Shown: positions 27,001-34,273, counted from the stretch's first letter. The stretch: 64,000 bases of DNA from Chryseobacterium sp. OSA05B (GCF_019970065.1 NZ_JAHXYH010000008.1:59503-123502); one strand, 5' to 3'. Notes: a model not told the origin generated them from the sequence alone. A program made the numbers and translations.

Positions 27001-27280
27001 TCTGACCTCCAAGCGTTGGTAGCAAAGCATCTGGACGTTCTTTTCTGATGATGTGGCTTACAAACTGAAGTGAAATCGGCTCGATATATACTTTATCTGC
27101 GATTTCTACATCCGTCATAATGGTCGCAGGATTTGAGTTGATCAAAATCACCTTGTAGCCTTCTTCTCTCAAAGACAGACAAGCCTGCGTTCCCGCGTAA
27201 TCAAATTCAGCTGCCTGCCCGATGATGATGGGCCCTGAACCGATTACTAAAATTGTTTTTATATCTGTACGTTTTGCCAT
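24098..27280 (-). CDS. carB: Carbamoyl-phosphate synthase large subunit
   Basis: The 1060-residue protein has two homologous ATP-grasp synthetase halves (TDIKTILVIGSGPIIIGQA at the start, VIVLGSGPIRIGQGVEFDY near 560) plus a C-terminal MGS-like allosteric domain (about 930-1060). ATP-grasp motifs such as IEVNPRVSRSSALASK (about 300) and IEVNPRSSRTVPFLSK (about 840) are intact. It makes carbamoyl phosphate from ammonia passed by CarA. It follows carA by 450 bases, with a frameshifted gene in between that breaks the usual carA-carB adjacency. Confidence 0.97.
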   Translation of the reverse strand: MAKRTDIKTILVIGSGPIIIGQAAEFDYAGTQACLSLREEGYKVILINSNPATIMTDVEIADKVYIEPISLQFVSHIIRKERPDALLPTLGGQTGLNMAVELEKSGILEECKVEVLGTTLSAINRAEDRDLFRELMRELNEPVPESDIVTTVEGAIRFAEEIGYPVIVRPAFTMGGTGGGIASTEAELKEIAELGLKYSPVTQCLIERSIAGFKEIEYEVMRDANDNAIVVCNMENIDPVGVHTGDSIVVAPSQTLSDREYQLLRNASLKIIRALGIEGGCNVQLALDPHSFNYYIIEVNPRVSRSSALASKATGYPIAKIAAKIAVGLTLDEIMNPVTGKTYACFEPALDYVVTKFPRFPFDKFETADRRLSTQMKATGEVMAIGRNFEESLQKAVRSLETGLRHLGLKTKQAAALTDEDIERRIRVCDDERLFIICDALRRGYDWEQIVEWSKIDKFFIWKLKKLVDFEKEIAANKFDKETLIQAKKLGFSDQNIAHLWGSSQREVYNFRKENGVIPVYKMVDTCAAEFESETPYFYGTYEEENESVVTDKEKVIVLGSGPIRIGQGVEFDYATVHSVWAIKELGYEAIIINNNPETVSTDFSISDKLYFEPLTEEDVMSIIDLEKPMGVVVQFGGQTAINLADKLASYGVKILGTSLEDLDRAENRDKFEKALQEMGIPQPLGKTSTSKEEAIKIANEIGYPVLVRPSYVLGGRAMEIVYTESELAHYMEFAVDASPEHPVLVDRYITGKEVEVDAICDGETVIIPGIMEHIERAGVHSGDSIAVYPPQNVSQEEIDTLVDYTQRLAKGLNVIGLMNIQYVLFEGNVYVIEVNPRSSRTVPFLSKITEVPMANLATKAILGQKLKDLGYKNGLVPNKEGVFVKVPVFSFSKLTKVDISLGPEMKSTGEVMGKDTTLEKALYKGLIAAGRKVPMHGSILFTVADKHKQEAADLAARFHEVGFRIWATEGTAKFFEEKEIPCKIGYKIGEDDVNLIDLIQKGKVQYVVNTMTKGKQVERDGFQIRRMSVENGVPCLTSMDTVEAILKVIESMSFKMETM

Positions 27281-27293
27281 TTTTCTTTTTTTA

Positions 27294-27330
27294 GATACCA
27301 GATGTCAGATTTCAGATCTCAGACTTCCAG
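27294..27330. repeat. CAGATNTCAGA-type repeat flanking the S23-like gene
   Basis: Phrases CAGATGTCAGATTTCAGATC and CTCAGACTTCC lie between the S23-like remnant and carB. A reverse-strand relative flanks the other side at 27700-27730. The same phrase family recurs at 40170-40205 and 47085-47115. Confidence 0.6.
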
Positions 27331-27339
27331 CGTTGTGTT

Positions 27340-27692
27340 TTACTTTTTTAAATTAGATTTGAATGTATAAATCATTCTTTGGATTTCATTTACATTTGAT
27401 ATCAGACTGTTAACTTTTTGAACATCCAGCAACTTCAGCTCTCTTGTTAAAATTAACTGGGTCTGCAATTCAAAGGAAGAAGCATTGGCAATACCAGAAA
27501 GTGATAAAACTCACTGTCATTGTTTCTTCCCACTCCTTCAGCTATATTTGAAGTAATGGAAACTGCAGATCTTTTAATTTGAGAAATCAAACCAAACTTT
27601 TCATCTTTGGGTAACTCTGTACAAATTATATAGATCTCTTTCGCAAGTTCTATTGATTTCTGCCAGAAAAGTAGTTTCTCAAAATTGTGCAT
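27340..27692 (-). pseudogene. Frameshifted four-helix-bundle (S23-IVS-like) protein gene
   Basis: The frame from 27692 encodes MHNFEKLLFWQKSIELAKEI and then the family core ISQIKRSAVSITSNIAEG, continuing GRNNDSEFYHF. After FYHFL it runs into an unrelated stop. Shifting one base near 27497 gives SSFELQTQLILTRELK and continues to a stop at 27340-27342, restoring the usual length of about 117 residues. So the gene carries one frameshift. The family comprises small four-helix bundles first seen in 23S rRNA intervening sequences. It sits between carA and carB, an unusual place, with inverted repeat phrases on both sides. Confidence 0.85.
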
Positions 27693-27733
27693 GATAAAGT
27701 CTGTTATCTGATGTCTAATATCTGAAGTCTTTC

Positions 27734-28807
27734 TTACTTCTTAAATCCCTCCATTAAATCGATGAACTCATCAAACAAATAGTTTGCATCTTCAGGACCG
27801 GGGCTTGCTTCCGGGTGGTACTGAACGGAGAAGCATGGGTGGATCTTGTGTTTAAGACCTTCGTTGGTTCTGTCGTTTAGGGCGATGTGAGTTTCGATTA
27901 GATCTGTATTTTTAAGACTTTCCTGATCTACTGCGTAGCCGTGGTTTTGAGAAGTAATGGATACTTTGTTTTTCTCAAGATCCAGTACCGGGTGGTTTCC
28001 TCCTCTATGTCCGAACTTCAGTTTGAATGTTTTTGCCCCACAAGCCAAACCGATCAGCTGATGTCCTAAGCAGATTCCGAAGATCGGAACTTTCCCCAGT
28101 AATCCGCGGATCATGTCTAATGCCTGAGGGTTGTCTTCCGGGTCACCAGGACCGTTTGAAAGCATAATTCCATCCGGATCCATTAACAAAATCTCTTCTG
28201 CTGTGGTGTCGTGGGAAACTACAGTGATGTCGCAGTTTCTCTGAGACAGTTCTCTGATGATTCCTAATTTGGAACCAAAATCTACTAGTACCACTTTAAA
28301 TCCTCTTCCAGGATTGGCATAAGCTGTTTTTGTAGAAACTGCTTCCACCTGATTGGTCGGGAAGTTGGTGCCTTTTAATTCTGCAACCACTTCGTTTTCA
28401 TCAGCCTCAACGTTTACAATTTTCCCTTTCACAACTCCTGAATTACGTAGAATTCTGGTCAGTCTTCTGGTATCGATTCCGGAAATTCCTGAAAGGTTTT
28501 TCTTTTTAAATAATTCCTCTAAAGTCATCTGAGTACGGAAATTGGAAGGAAGGTCGCAAAGTTCCTTTACGATAAGTCCTTTAATAGCCGGCTCAATGCT
28601 TTCATAATCATCACGGTTAATACCATAATTTCCGATAAGCGGATAGGTCATGCAAACAATCTGACCGCAGTATGACGGATCGGAGATCAACTCCTGATAC
28701 CCTGTCATTCCGGTATTGAAAACTACTTCTCCGGCAGTTTCCAATTCTGCTCCGAAACCTTCTCCATGAAACACTTCACCGGACTCCAGTATTAATTTTT
28801 TCTTCAT
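27734..28807 (-). CDS. carA: Carbamoyl-phosphate synthase small (glutaminase) subunit
   Basis: The 357-residue protein has the N-terminal CarA domain (LILESGEVFHGEGFG, MTGYQELISDPSYCGQ) and a class I glutamine amidotransferase domain with the nucleophile Cys in FGICLGHQLIGLA (about residue 245) and His/Glu in SVQYHPEASPGPED. It hydrolyses glutamine and passes ammonia to CarB. The usual partner carB is separated from it by a broken gene. pyrB lies upstream on the same strand, so pyrB-carA-carB may be one transcript. Confidence 0.97.
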   Translation of the reverse strand: MKKKLILESGEVFHGEGFGAELETAGEVVFNTGMTGYQELISDPSYCGQIVCMTYPLIGNYGINRDDYESIEPAIKGLIVKELCDLPSNFRTQMTLEELFKKKNLSGISGIDTRRLTRILRNSGVVKGKIVNVEADENEVVAELKGTNFPTNQVEAVSTKTAYANPGRGFKVVLVDFGSKLGIIRELSQRNCDITVVSHDTTAEEILLMDPDGIMLSNGPGDPEDNPQALDMIRGLLGKVPIFGICLGHQLIGLACGAKTFKLKFGHRGGNHPVLDLEKNKVSITSQNHGYAVDQESLKNTDLIETHIALNDRTNEGLKHKIHPCFSVQYHPEASPGPEDANYLFDEFIDLMEGFKK

Positions 28808-28882
28808 TTTTAAAAATTAGATATTAGATTTAAGAAGTTAGAAGTTAAACTTCCTCGTTCTGTTTTATTTTTTTTCTTTTTA

Positions 28883-28942
28883 ACCACCCCGTCAAAAAAT
28901 ATTCTATTTTTTCGACACCCTTCCATGGGAGGGGAATTTTTG
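28883..28942. repeat. REP-like two-hairpin element between pyrB and carA
   Basis: Starting with ACCACCCCGTCAAAAAATA, the first hairpin is GTCAAAAAATA/TATTTTTTCGAC and the second is CCCTTCC-ATG-GGAGGGG. This looks like a widespread Flavobacteriia intergenic repeat of the ACCACCCCGTC type. It may weaken or terminate read-through from pyrB. Confidence 0.65.
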
Positions 28943-28982
28943 TATGTCCAAGACTCGGCACCCGGATCTTAAGATCTTTTAA

Positions 28983-29873
28983 CTATTTAAAGGTATACCC
29001 TTCTTTTTCCAGTGCTTCTTTCAGGATGGCCATTCTTGCGAAGACTCCGTTCTGCATCTGTTTGAACACTCTTGAACGATCGCATTCCACCAGGTCTGTA
29101 TCTATTTCAACACCTCTGTTGATAGGTGCCGGGTGCATGATGATCGCTCCTTTTTTCATTGCTTTTTCTCTATCTTTCGTTAAACCGTATTTTCTGTGGT
29201 ATTCAGAAGCGGTGTAACTCATTTTTGCATCGTGTCTTTCGTGCTGGATTCTTAACAGCATCAGAACATCTACCTCCGCGATCAGCTGATCAACCGGTAA
29301 ATAGGTTCCGTTAATTAAAGCGCCTTCATCAAACCAGTGTTCCGGTCCTGAGAAATATACTTTAGCACCTAATCTTCTTAATGCTTCAGCATTTGAATTG
29401 GCCACGCGGCTGTGTTTTACATCTCCTACAATTCCGATCTTCAGTCCTTCAAATTTTCCGAATTCCTGATAGATGGTCATCAGATCCAACATACATTGGG
29501 AAGGATGATTTCCTGTTCCGTCTCCTCCGTTGATCACCGGAATTTTGATATTGCTTAATTCTTCAAAATACCTGTCCTTCTTATCTCTGATCACTACCAG
29601 ATTCACACCCAGACTTTCTATGGTTTTTACCGTGTCATAAAGACTCTCCCCTTTGTTTACAGAACTGTGGGAAGCATCAAAAGGTACTACCTGAAGTCCC
29701 AGTTTTCTTTCTGCGATGTCAAAGCTTGTCTTTGTTCTTGTACTGTCTTCAAAGAAAAGATTTGAGCAGAAAATTTCTCCTTCAATTTTTGCAGTTTTCC
29801 CATTGGCAAAAGCCAGTGCTTCGGCCAGTATACTGTTGATTCTCTCGGTGCTTAGTTCTGTAATCGTAAACAT
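28983..29873 (-). CDS. pyrB: Aspartate carbamoyltransferase catalytic subunit
   Basis: The 296-residue protein has the carbamoyl-phosphate-binding signature FEDSTRTKTSFD (about 42-53), HPSQCMLDLMTI (about 123) and HPAPINRGVEI near the C-terminus, all standard for ATCase. It condenses carbamoyl phosphate with aspartate, the first committed step of pyrimidine synthesis. No pyrI follows, so regulation is not through the E. coli regulatory subunit here. The leader upstream contains a promoter, a short ORF and a terminator, which suggests attenuation. Confidence 0.97.
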   Translation of the reverse strand: MFTITELSTERINSILAEALAFANGKTAKIEGEIFCSNLFFEDSTRTKTSFDIAERKLGLQVVPFDASHSSVNKGESLYDTVKTIESLGVNLVVIRDKKDRYFEELSNIKIPVINGGDGTGNHPSQCMLDLMTIYQEFGKFEGLKIGIVGDVKHSRVANSNAEALRRLGAKVYFSGPEHWFDEGALINGTYLPVDQLIAEVDVLMLLRIQHERHDAKMSYTASEYHRKYGLTKDREKAMKKGAIIMHPAPINRGVEIDTDLVECDRSRVFKQMQNGVFARMAILKEALEKEGYTFK

Positions 29874-29893
29874 AATTCTTATTTTTTGAGCAT

Positions 29894-29921
29894 AAAAAAA
29901 GCGAAGACAGGATCTTCGCTT
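29894..29921 (-). terminator. Leader terminator (attenuator) of pyrB
   Basis: On the minus strand a perfect 9-bp stem AAGCGAAGA-TCCTG-TCTTCGCTT (29899-29921) is followed by a run of T. It lies 21 bases upstream of the pyrB start codon, so it would stop transcription before pyrB unless it is prevented from forming. Its 5' arm overlaps the stop codon of the leader ORF. A hairpin with loop AAAG (29943-29956) just upstream has AAAGCG that could pair with CGCTTT of the 3' arm as an alternative structure. Confidence 0.8.
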
Positions 29922-29991
29922 AATAACAATAAATATCGTAAAGGGCGCTTTCGCCCGGTAAATCTAATGATATAAATACTCTTTTATTCAT
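29920..29991 (-). CDS. Putative pyrB leader peptide (23 codons)
   Basis: ATG at 29991 starts a frame MNKRVFISLDLPG and so on to TAA at 29920-29922, 23 residues with four Tyr or Phe late in it. The stop codon overlaps the 5' arm of the leader terminator. The last third of the ORF is U-rich in RNA (UUUACGAUAUUUAUUG), which is where UTP-sensitive pausing would occur in a pyrBI-type mechanism. The predicted transcript start is within a few bases of the ATG, so translation would be nearly leaderless. The ORF is real as sequence; translation is inference. Confidence 0.5.
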   Translation of the reverse strand: MNKRVFISLDLPGESALYDIYCY

Positions 29992-29997
29992 TAGGTG

Positions 29998-30029
29998 CAA
30001 AGATATAATATTTTCACGAATCTACAAAA
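29998..30029 (-). promoter_or_regulatory. pyrB promoter
   Basis: The minus strand has TTTTG (30025-30029), a 19-base spacer, and TATCTTTG (29998-30005). These match the Bacteroidota -33 TTTG and -7 TAnnTTTG elements with near-ideal spacing. The start site would be near 29990-29993, directly before the leader ORF. Confidence 0.75.
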
Positions 30030-30086
30030 CCAAATTTCTAAAAAAATTTAAACCTGTAATCTTTCCTTATTTTCATTTTTAATTGA

Positions 30087-30094
30087 TATTTTTG
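30087..30094 (+). promoter_or_regulatory. -7 element TATTTTTG of the Lrp-type gene
   Basis: Exact TAnnTTTG match 19 bases before the start codon at 30114. The region between it and the divergent pyrB promoter is about 55 bases, so the two transcripts share one control region. Confidence 0.55.
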
Positions 30095-30113
30095 TTAAAA
30101 CTCAATTCTCCCT

Positions 30114-30575
30114 ATGGATTTAAAAGACAAAATGATTCTCAGCATTATTCAGGAAGACTCTACTCTATCTGTAAAAGAAATTTCAGAAAGGATAGGTCTT
30201 ACATTTACTCCTACGTATGAAAGGATTAAACAGCTGGAGAAACATGGCATCATTGAGAAATATGTCGGTCTTTTGAACCGTGAAAAACTGGGTTTGAATA
30301 TCGTGGTTTACTGTAATGTCCGTCTTAAGGAGCAATCCCAGAAAGTACTGGAAACCTTTGAGAAAAACATTATGAAACATGATGAAGTTCAGGAGATCAT
30401 CAGTCTTTCCGGTGAGTACGACTACATGCTTAAGATCATAGCAAAGGATATTAATTCTTATAATGATTTCGCAGTGAATGTCATCTCAAATATTCCAAAC
30501 ATTGGCCAGTATCACAGTTCTATTGTGCTTCACGAGGTTAAAAAATCGACTAAGTTTAAAATTGATCTGGAATAA
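30114..30575 (+). CDS. Lrp/AsnC-family transcriptional regulator
   Basis: The 153-residue protein has an N-terminal HTH (about 1-55: DKMILSIIQEDSTLSVKEIS, then LTFTPTYERIKQLEKHGII) and a C-terminal RAM ligand-binding domain (EIISLSGEYDYMLKIIAKDI). Such proteins sense amino acids and control their metabolism. It is divergent from pyrB and stands between the pyr and arginine operons, so arginine or aspartate-linked control is a sensible guess, but nothing in the sequence names the ligand. Confidence 0.9.
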   Translation: MDLKDKMILSIIQEDSTLSVKEISERIGLTFTPTYERIKQLEKHGIIEKYVGLLNREKLGLNIVVYCNVRLKEQSQKVLETFEKNIMKHDEVQEIISLSGEYDYMLKIIAKDINSYNDFAVNVISNIPNIGQYHSSIVLHEVKKSTKFKIDLE

Positions 30576-30593
30576 TTTTCATTTAAACTAATA

Positions 30594-30700
30594 GATGCTT
30601 CGTGAACTTCGTTCGTAAACCGATAGTTTATGCTCAGCATGACATTTCTAATACTAAACGTCATTTTGTAGCGACGTCATGCTGAGCGAGCCGAAACATC
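30594..30700. repeat. REP-like inverted repeat with GCTCAGCATGAC core
   Basis: GATGCTTCG at 30594-30602 and CGAAACATC at 30692-30700 pair with 1 mismatch; GCTCAGCATGAC at 30632-30643 and GTCATGCTGAGC at 30676-30687 pair perfectly. It is a longer, more degenerate relative of the element at 7450-7528. It separates the convergent Lrp-type gene and argH and may terminate both. Confidence 0.75.
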
Positions 30701-30709
30701 AAGATAATA

Positions 30710-32014
30710 CTAACCCAATAATTTATTCTTCAGCTTATTAAACTGATATTCTATTTTATCCAGACAGAGATTTCCAAGGCTCCCCTGATGACTATGGTCT
30801 AAGTTTCCAACTTCAAACTCAAATTCATTATTTTCAATCTCCTGCCCTACTTTTACATAAGCATCGCGGAATGAACTTCCTTTCTTCACTTCTTCATTGA
30901 TCTTCTCTACACTGAAAAGATATTTGTATTTCTCGTCTGCCAGAATTCCGTCTTTTACCTGAATATTCGGAAGGGTGTAACTTAGAATTTCCAGACATTC
31001 TTTCAAGGAATCGATAGCCGGGAAAAGAATTTCCTTTGTCAGCTGTACGTCTCTGTGGTAACCTGACGGTAAATTATTCGTCAATAAGATAAGCTCATTT
31101 GGTAAGGATTGAATTCGGTTGCATCGTGCCCGAACCAATTCAAAAATATCCGGGTTCTTTTTATGAGGCATAATGCTGCTTCCTGTGGTAAATTCTTTTG
31201 GAAAGCTTATAAAATCGAAGTTCTGGCTTAAATACAAGCAGACATCGTAGGCAAATTTCCCAAGCGTTCCCGCCAAAGTAGCCATGGCCATAGACAACAT
31301 TTTCTCAGATTTACCACGGGTCATTTGCGCATACACCGAATTATAGTTCATAGATTGAAAACCTAAATTATAGGTCGTACTTTCTCTGTCAATAGGAAAA
31401 GAGGAACCATATCCTGCCGCTGAGCCCAAAGGATTTTTATTGATGATATTCTTCACCGAAAACAACAGTTCAACATCATCTAACAATGCTTCCGCATAGG
31501 CTCCAAACCATAATCCAAACGATGATGGCATTGCGATCTGAAGGTGAGTATACCCCGGAAGCAATTTATTTTTGTGCTGATCAGCCAGTTGGATCAGAAT
31601 CTGGAAAAACTCGTCCGTTAAAGCTGTAATCTCACGGATCTCATCCAGTAAATAAAGTTTGATATCCAGTAAAACCTGATCATTACGGGATCTTGCGGTA
31701 TGAATTTTCTTTCCGATATCACCCAACTTTTCAATCAGTATCGCTTCAATCTGAGAATGGATATCTTCTGCTTCTTTATCGATTTCAAAGCTTCCGTTCT
31801 CAATATCTTTTAAAATATCTCCCAAAACAGAAAGCATCTGCTCCGATTCTTCACCGGTGATAATTCCGGTTTCTGCCAACATCTGGCAGTGCGCCATAGA
31901 ACCTTTAACATCATATTTTGCTAAACGTTCGTCAAAGTCAAGATCTTTCCCGACTGTAAATGTGTTGACTAATATATTGGTGGCCAGGTCATCCTTTTGC
32001 CATATTTTTTTCAT
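30710..32014 (-). CDS. argH: Argininosuccinate lyase
   Basis: The ATG at 32014 (MKKIWQKDD) gives 434 residues; the longer frame from 32038 adds eight residues with no support. The fumarase-superfamily signature GSSIMPHKKNPD is present near residue 280, and HTARSRNDQV near residue 105. It splits argininosuccinate into arginine and fumarate, the last step of arginine synthesis. It is the last gene of the operon, 267 bases after argE, a gap occupied by a hairpin-forming repeat. Confidence 0.95.
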   Translation of the reverse strand: MKKIWQKDDLATNILVNTFTVGKDLDFDERLAKYDVKGSMAHCQMLAETGIITGEESEQMLSVLGDILKDIENGSFEIDKEAEDIHSQIEAILIEKLGDIGKKIHTARSRNDQVLLDIKLYLLDEIREITALTDEFFQILIQLADQHKNKLLPGYTHLQIAMPSSFGLWFGAYAEALLDDVELLFSVKNIINKNPLGSAAGYGSSFPIDRESTTYNLGFQSMNYNSVYAQMTRGKSEKMLSMAMATLAGTLGKFAYDVCLYLSQNFDFISFPKEFTTGSSIMPHKKNPDIFELVRARCNRIQSLPNELILLTNNLPSGYHRDVQLTKEILFPAIDSLKECLEILSYTLPNIQVKDGILADEKYKYLFSVEKINEEVKKGSSFRDAYVKVGQEIENNEFEFEVGNLDHSHQGSLGNLCLDKIEYQFNKLKNKLLG

Positions 32015-32189
32015 AATAATATTCTTTACAATAATCAATTCGTTTCAACCTGCTCAGCAAAGCCTCTTTAACTATAAAAAAACATCTCCGCATTGAAAAG
32101 TCTTCGTCTTTAATTTTCTTTTTTGCATAAATCCTTATTAAAAACTGAACTTTGATTGGCCTGCTGAGCGTGGTTAAAACATTTTTTTT

Positions 32190-32279
32190 AGATGTTAGAT
32201 GTTAGAAATTAGATGTTAGTGCTAAGGTGTGTGTGTAAATTTCCGGCATCTAACTTCTAATTTCTAGCCTCTAACTTCT
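32190..32279. repeat. Imperfect 30-bp inverted repeat between argE and argH
   Basis: Left arm 32190-32219 (AGATGTTAGATGTTAGAAAT and on) and right arm 32250-32279 are reverse complements at 26 of 30 positions with a 30-base loop. The words are of the AGATGTTAG low-complexity family found also at 28810-28840. It starts 2 bases after the argE stop. Confidence 0.75.
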
Positions 32280-32281
32280 CT

Positions 32282-33364
32282 TTATAAAACTTTTTCCAAG
32301 ATCCTTATATAGATCTCAATTCCTTCCTCGATCTCTTTGATATAGATGTATTCATCTGCCGTGTGGGAGCGCCTACTGTCGCCGGGACCTATTTTCACGG
32401 ATGTACATGGAATAATAGCCTGGTCAGACGATGTTGGTGAACCGTAAGTAGTCCTTCCAATTTCCAGACCTGCCTGTACAAAAGGATGATCCATTTCTAT
32501 TTTTGAGGAATTTAACCTGAAAGATCTGGCCGTTAATGAAGATTTCATTTGAGACTGAATGATTTCAAAAGCTTCTTTATTGGAATATTCATCGGTAACT
32601 CTCACGTCCAAAGTGAACGTACAGGCTTCCGGAACTACATTATGCTGAACACCAGCATGAATACCCGACAGCGTCACTTTAACTTCCCCCAAATAATCCG
32701 AAACTTTCGGAAATCTGAAATTCAGAATATGCTGAAGATCTTCCATGCATTTTACAATAGAGTTATCGTCATTCGGATGAGCAGCGTGAGAAGGAGTTCC
32801 TTTCATTTCCCCATCTATCACCAACAGTCCTTTTTCCGCGATCGCCAGATTCATCTGCGTGGGTTCTCCTACAATGGCGAGTTCTATGTTCGGAAGCTGT
32901 GGAAATAAGGTCTCAATTCCATCAAATCCTGAAATCTCCTCCTCAGCCGTCAACGCTATCACTAAATTATATTTTAAATCTTCTTTCTCATAAAAATGTA
33001 AAAAAACCTGAGCCATAGCAACCAGAGAAGCTCCGGCATCATTACTTCCCAATCCGTACAGTTTTCCGTCCTTCTCAACCGGAAGAAACGGATCCAGTGT
33101 GTAGGCTTTATTCGGTCTTACCGTATCGTGATGGGTATTCAGCAAAATGGACGGCTTCAACACATCAAAGTTTTTATTGACAGCCCAGATGTTGTTTTTA
33201 AAACGTTTCGTAGGAATATGATGCTTCTTGAAAAAGTTCTCAATTTCCACGGATGTATTGTACTCATCCTTACTGAATGAAGGAATTGCAATCAGTTTTT
33301 TAAGCAATTCAACGGCGTGAGTCAGTAACTCGTCTTTACTATAAACAGATTTCAGTTCCTCCAT
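32282..33364 (-). CDS. argE: M20 N-acyl-amino-acid deacylase, ArgE type
   Basis: The 360-residue M20 metallopeptidase has zinc-site motifs NTHHDTVRPNKA (about residue 79), GLGSNDAGASLVAM (about 107) and ALTAEEEISGFDG (about 140), with a dimerisation lid from about 175 to 285. In an ArgF'-type pathway the deacylase acts on N-acyl-citrulline rather than only on N-acyl-ornithine. The start overlaps the argB end by 26 bases, so translation is coupled. Confidence 0.9.
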   Translation of the reverse strand: MEELKSVYSKDELLTHAVELLKKLIAIPSFSKDEYNTSVEIENFFKKHHIPTKRFKNNIWAVNKNFDVLKPSILLNTHHDTVRPNKAYTLDPFLPVEKDGKLYGLGSNDAGASLVAMAQVFLHFYEKEDLKYNLVIALTAEEEISGFDGIETLFPQLPNIELAIVGEPTQMNLAIAEKGLLVIDGEMKGTPSHAAHPNDDNSIVKCMEDLQHILNFRFPKVSDYLGEVKVTLSGIHAGVQHNVVPEACTFTLDVRVTDEYSNKEAFEIIQSQMKSSLTARSFRLNSSKIEMDHPFVQAGLEIGRTTYGSPTSSDQAIIPCTSVKIGPGDSRRSHTADEYIYIKEIEEGIEIYIRILEKVL

Positions 33365-34133
33365 GATGGCTTTCTATATGGTTTTTTAATTGGGTTTCTT
33401 TAATTAAGAACACCTTGTTTACATTATTTTTTACAGCTCCTAGAGCATTTTCAAGTTTGGGCAAAATTCCCTTATGAAGTTTTCCCGCTTCTTTTAACAC
33501 AGAAAACTCTTCTGCGGATACACTTTTTATAACCGATCCGGGATCTTCAACATTTTCCAAAACCCCCTCTTTATCAAAACAATACAACAATTCCACATCA
33601 TATTTTGAAGATAAAGCCTGAGCAATGACTGAAGCAATCGTATCTGCGTTGGTATTAAAAAGATTTCCCTTTTTGTCATGGGTAATCGCTGAAAAAACCG
33701 GGACAAGTTTAAGTTTAATCAACTTTGAGATCAATTTTCTGTCCACACTTTTTTTCTCAATATCTCCCACAAATCCAAAATCTATTTCGGGATGTTCTCT
33801 TTTTTTTGCTTTAATCAAATTCGCATCAGCTCCGGAAAAACCTATCGCCTTGCATTTTTTCTGCTGCAGTTTAGCCACAATATTTTTATTGATTCCTCCT
33901 GCATATACCATCGCAACAATATCCAGCGTTTCTTTATCCGTAATTCTTCTTCCGTTGATCATTTTTTGTTCAACACCCAATTTATCAGCCAGCGTAGTTG
34001 CTAATTTTCCGCCTCCATGAACCAAAATTTTCTTTTCCTTAATTTCAGAAAACTGCTCTAAAAATTGGTCAAGCAACTCTGGATCGTCGATCAGAGCACC
34101 TCCTATTTTTATGATGTATAATTTTTCTTTCAT
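33339..34133 (-). CDS. argB: N-acetylglutamate kinase (or N-acylglutamate kinase)
   Basis: The 264-residue amino-acid kinase has KIGGALIDDPELLDQF and the nucleotide/acyl-glutamate loop KILVHGGGKLA (about 35-45), with NADTIASVIAQAL (about 170). It phosphorylates the gamma-carboxyl of N-acyl-glutamate. If the pathway uses succinylated intermediates, as reported in Bacteroides, the real substrate may be N-succinylglutamate. It is separated from argF' by a 140-base gap with hairpin repeats. Confidence 0.92.
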   Translation of the reverse strand: MKEKLYIIKIGGALIDDPELLDQFLEQFSEIKEKKILVHGGGKLATTLADKLGVEQKMINGRRITDKETLDIVAMVYAGGINKNIVAKLQQKKCKAIGFSGADANLIKAKKREHPEIDFGFVGDIEKKSVDRKLISKLIKLKLVPVFSAITHDKKGNLFNTNADTIASVIAQALSSKYDVELLYCFDKEGVLENVEDPGSVIKSVSAEEFSVLKEAGKLHKGILPKLENALGAVKNNVNKVFLIKETQLKNHIESHHGGTEICL

Positions 34134-34150
34134 TTTGGTTTGATATTACT

Positions 34151-34200
34151 GATAGGATTGCATCCTATCCTTGATTAAATCGTTCCGTTGGAACTCTTTA
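34151..34200. repeat. 50-bp two-hairpin repeat, copy A (argF'-argB gap)
   Basis: The unit contains GATAGGAT-TGC-ATCCTATC... strictly GATAGGAT/ATCCTATC with a short loop, then AAATCG and GTTCC-GTT-GGAAC, then TCTTTA. Copy B at 37710-37759 matches it at 46 of 50 positions in the same orientation. Both lie inside the arginine operon. Confidence 0.85.
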
Positions 34201-34244
34201 TGGGTTTAAGATATTAAAAAACGTTCTTGAGATTCTTATCCTTG

Positions 34245-34263
34245 TCAAGGTTTTGAACCTTGA
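34245..34263. repeat. Short perfect palindrome before argF' stop side
   Basis: TCAAGGTTTTGAACCTTGA folds as an 8-bp stem with a TTG loop, 11 bases past the argF' stop codon. A downstream T-run is missing, so it is not a standard terminator. Confidence 0.7.
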
Positions 34264-34273
34264 TGAATTCCAG

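Noticed and set aside
26580..27005. Plus-strand open frame opposite carB
   Set aside because: The Ser- and Pro-rich composition is an antisense image of the carB ATP-grasp domain; no real motif.
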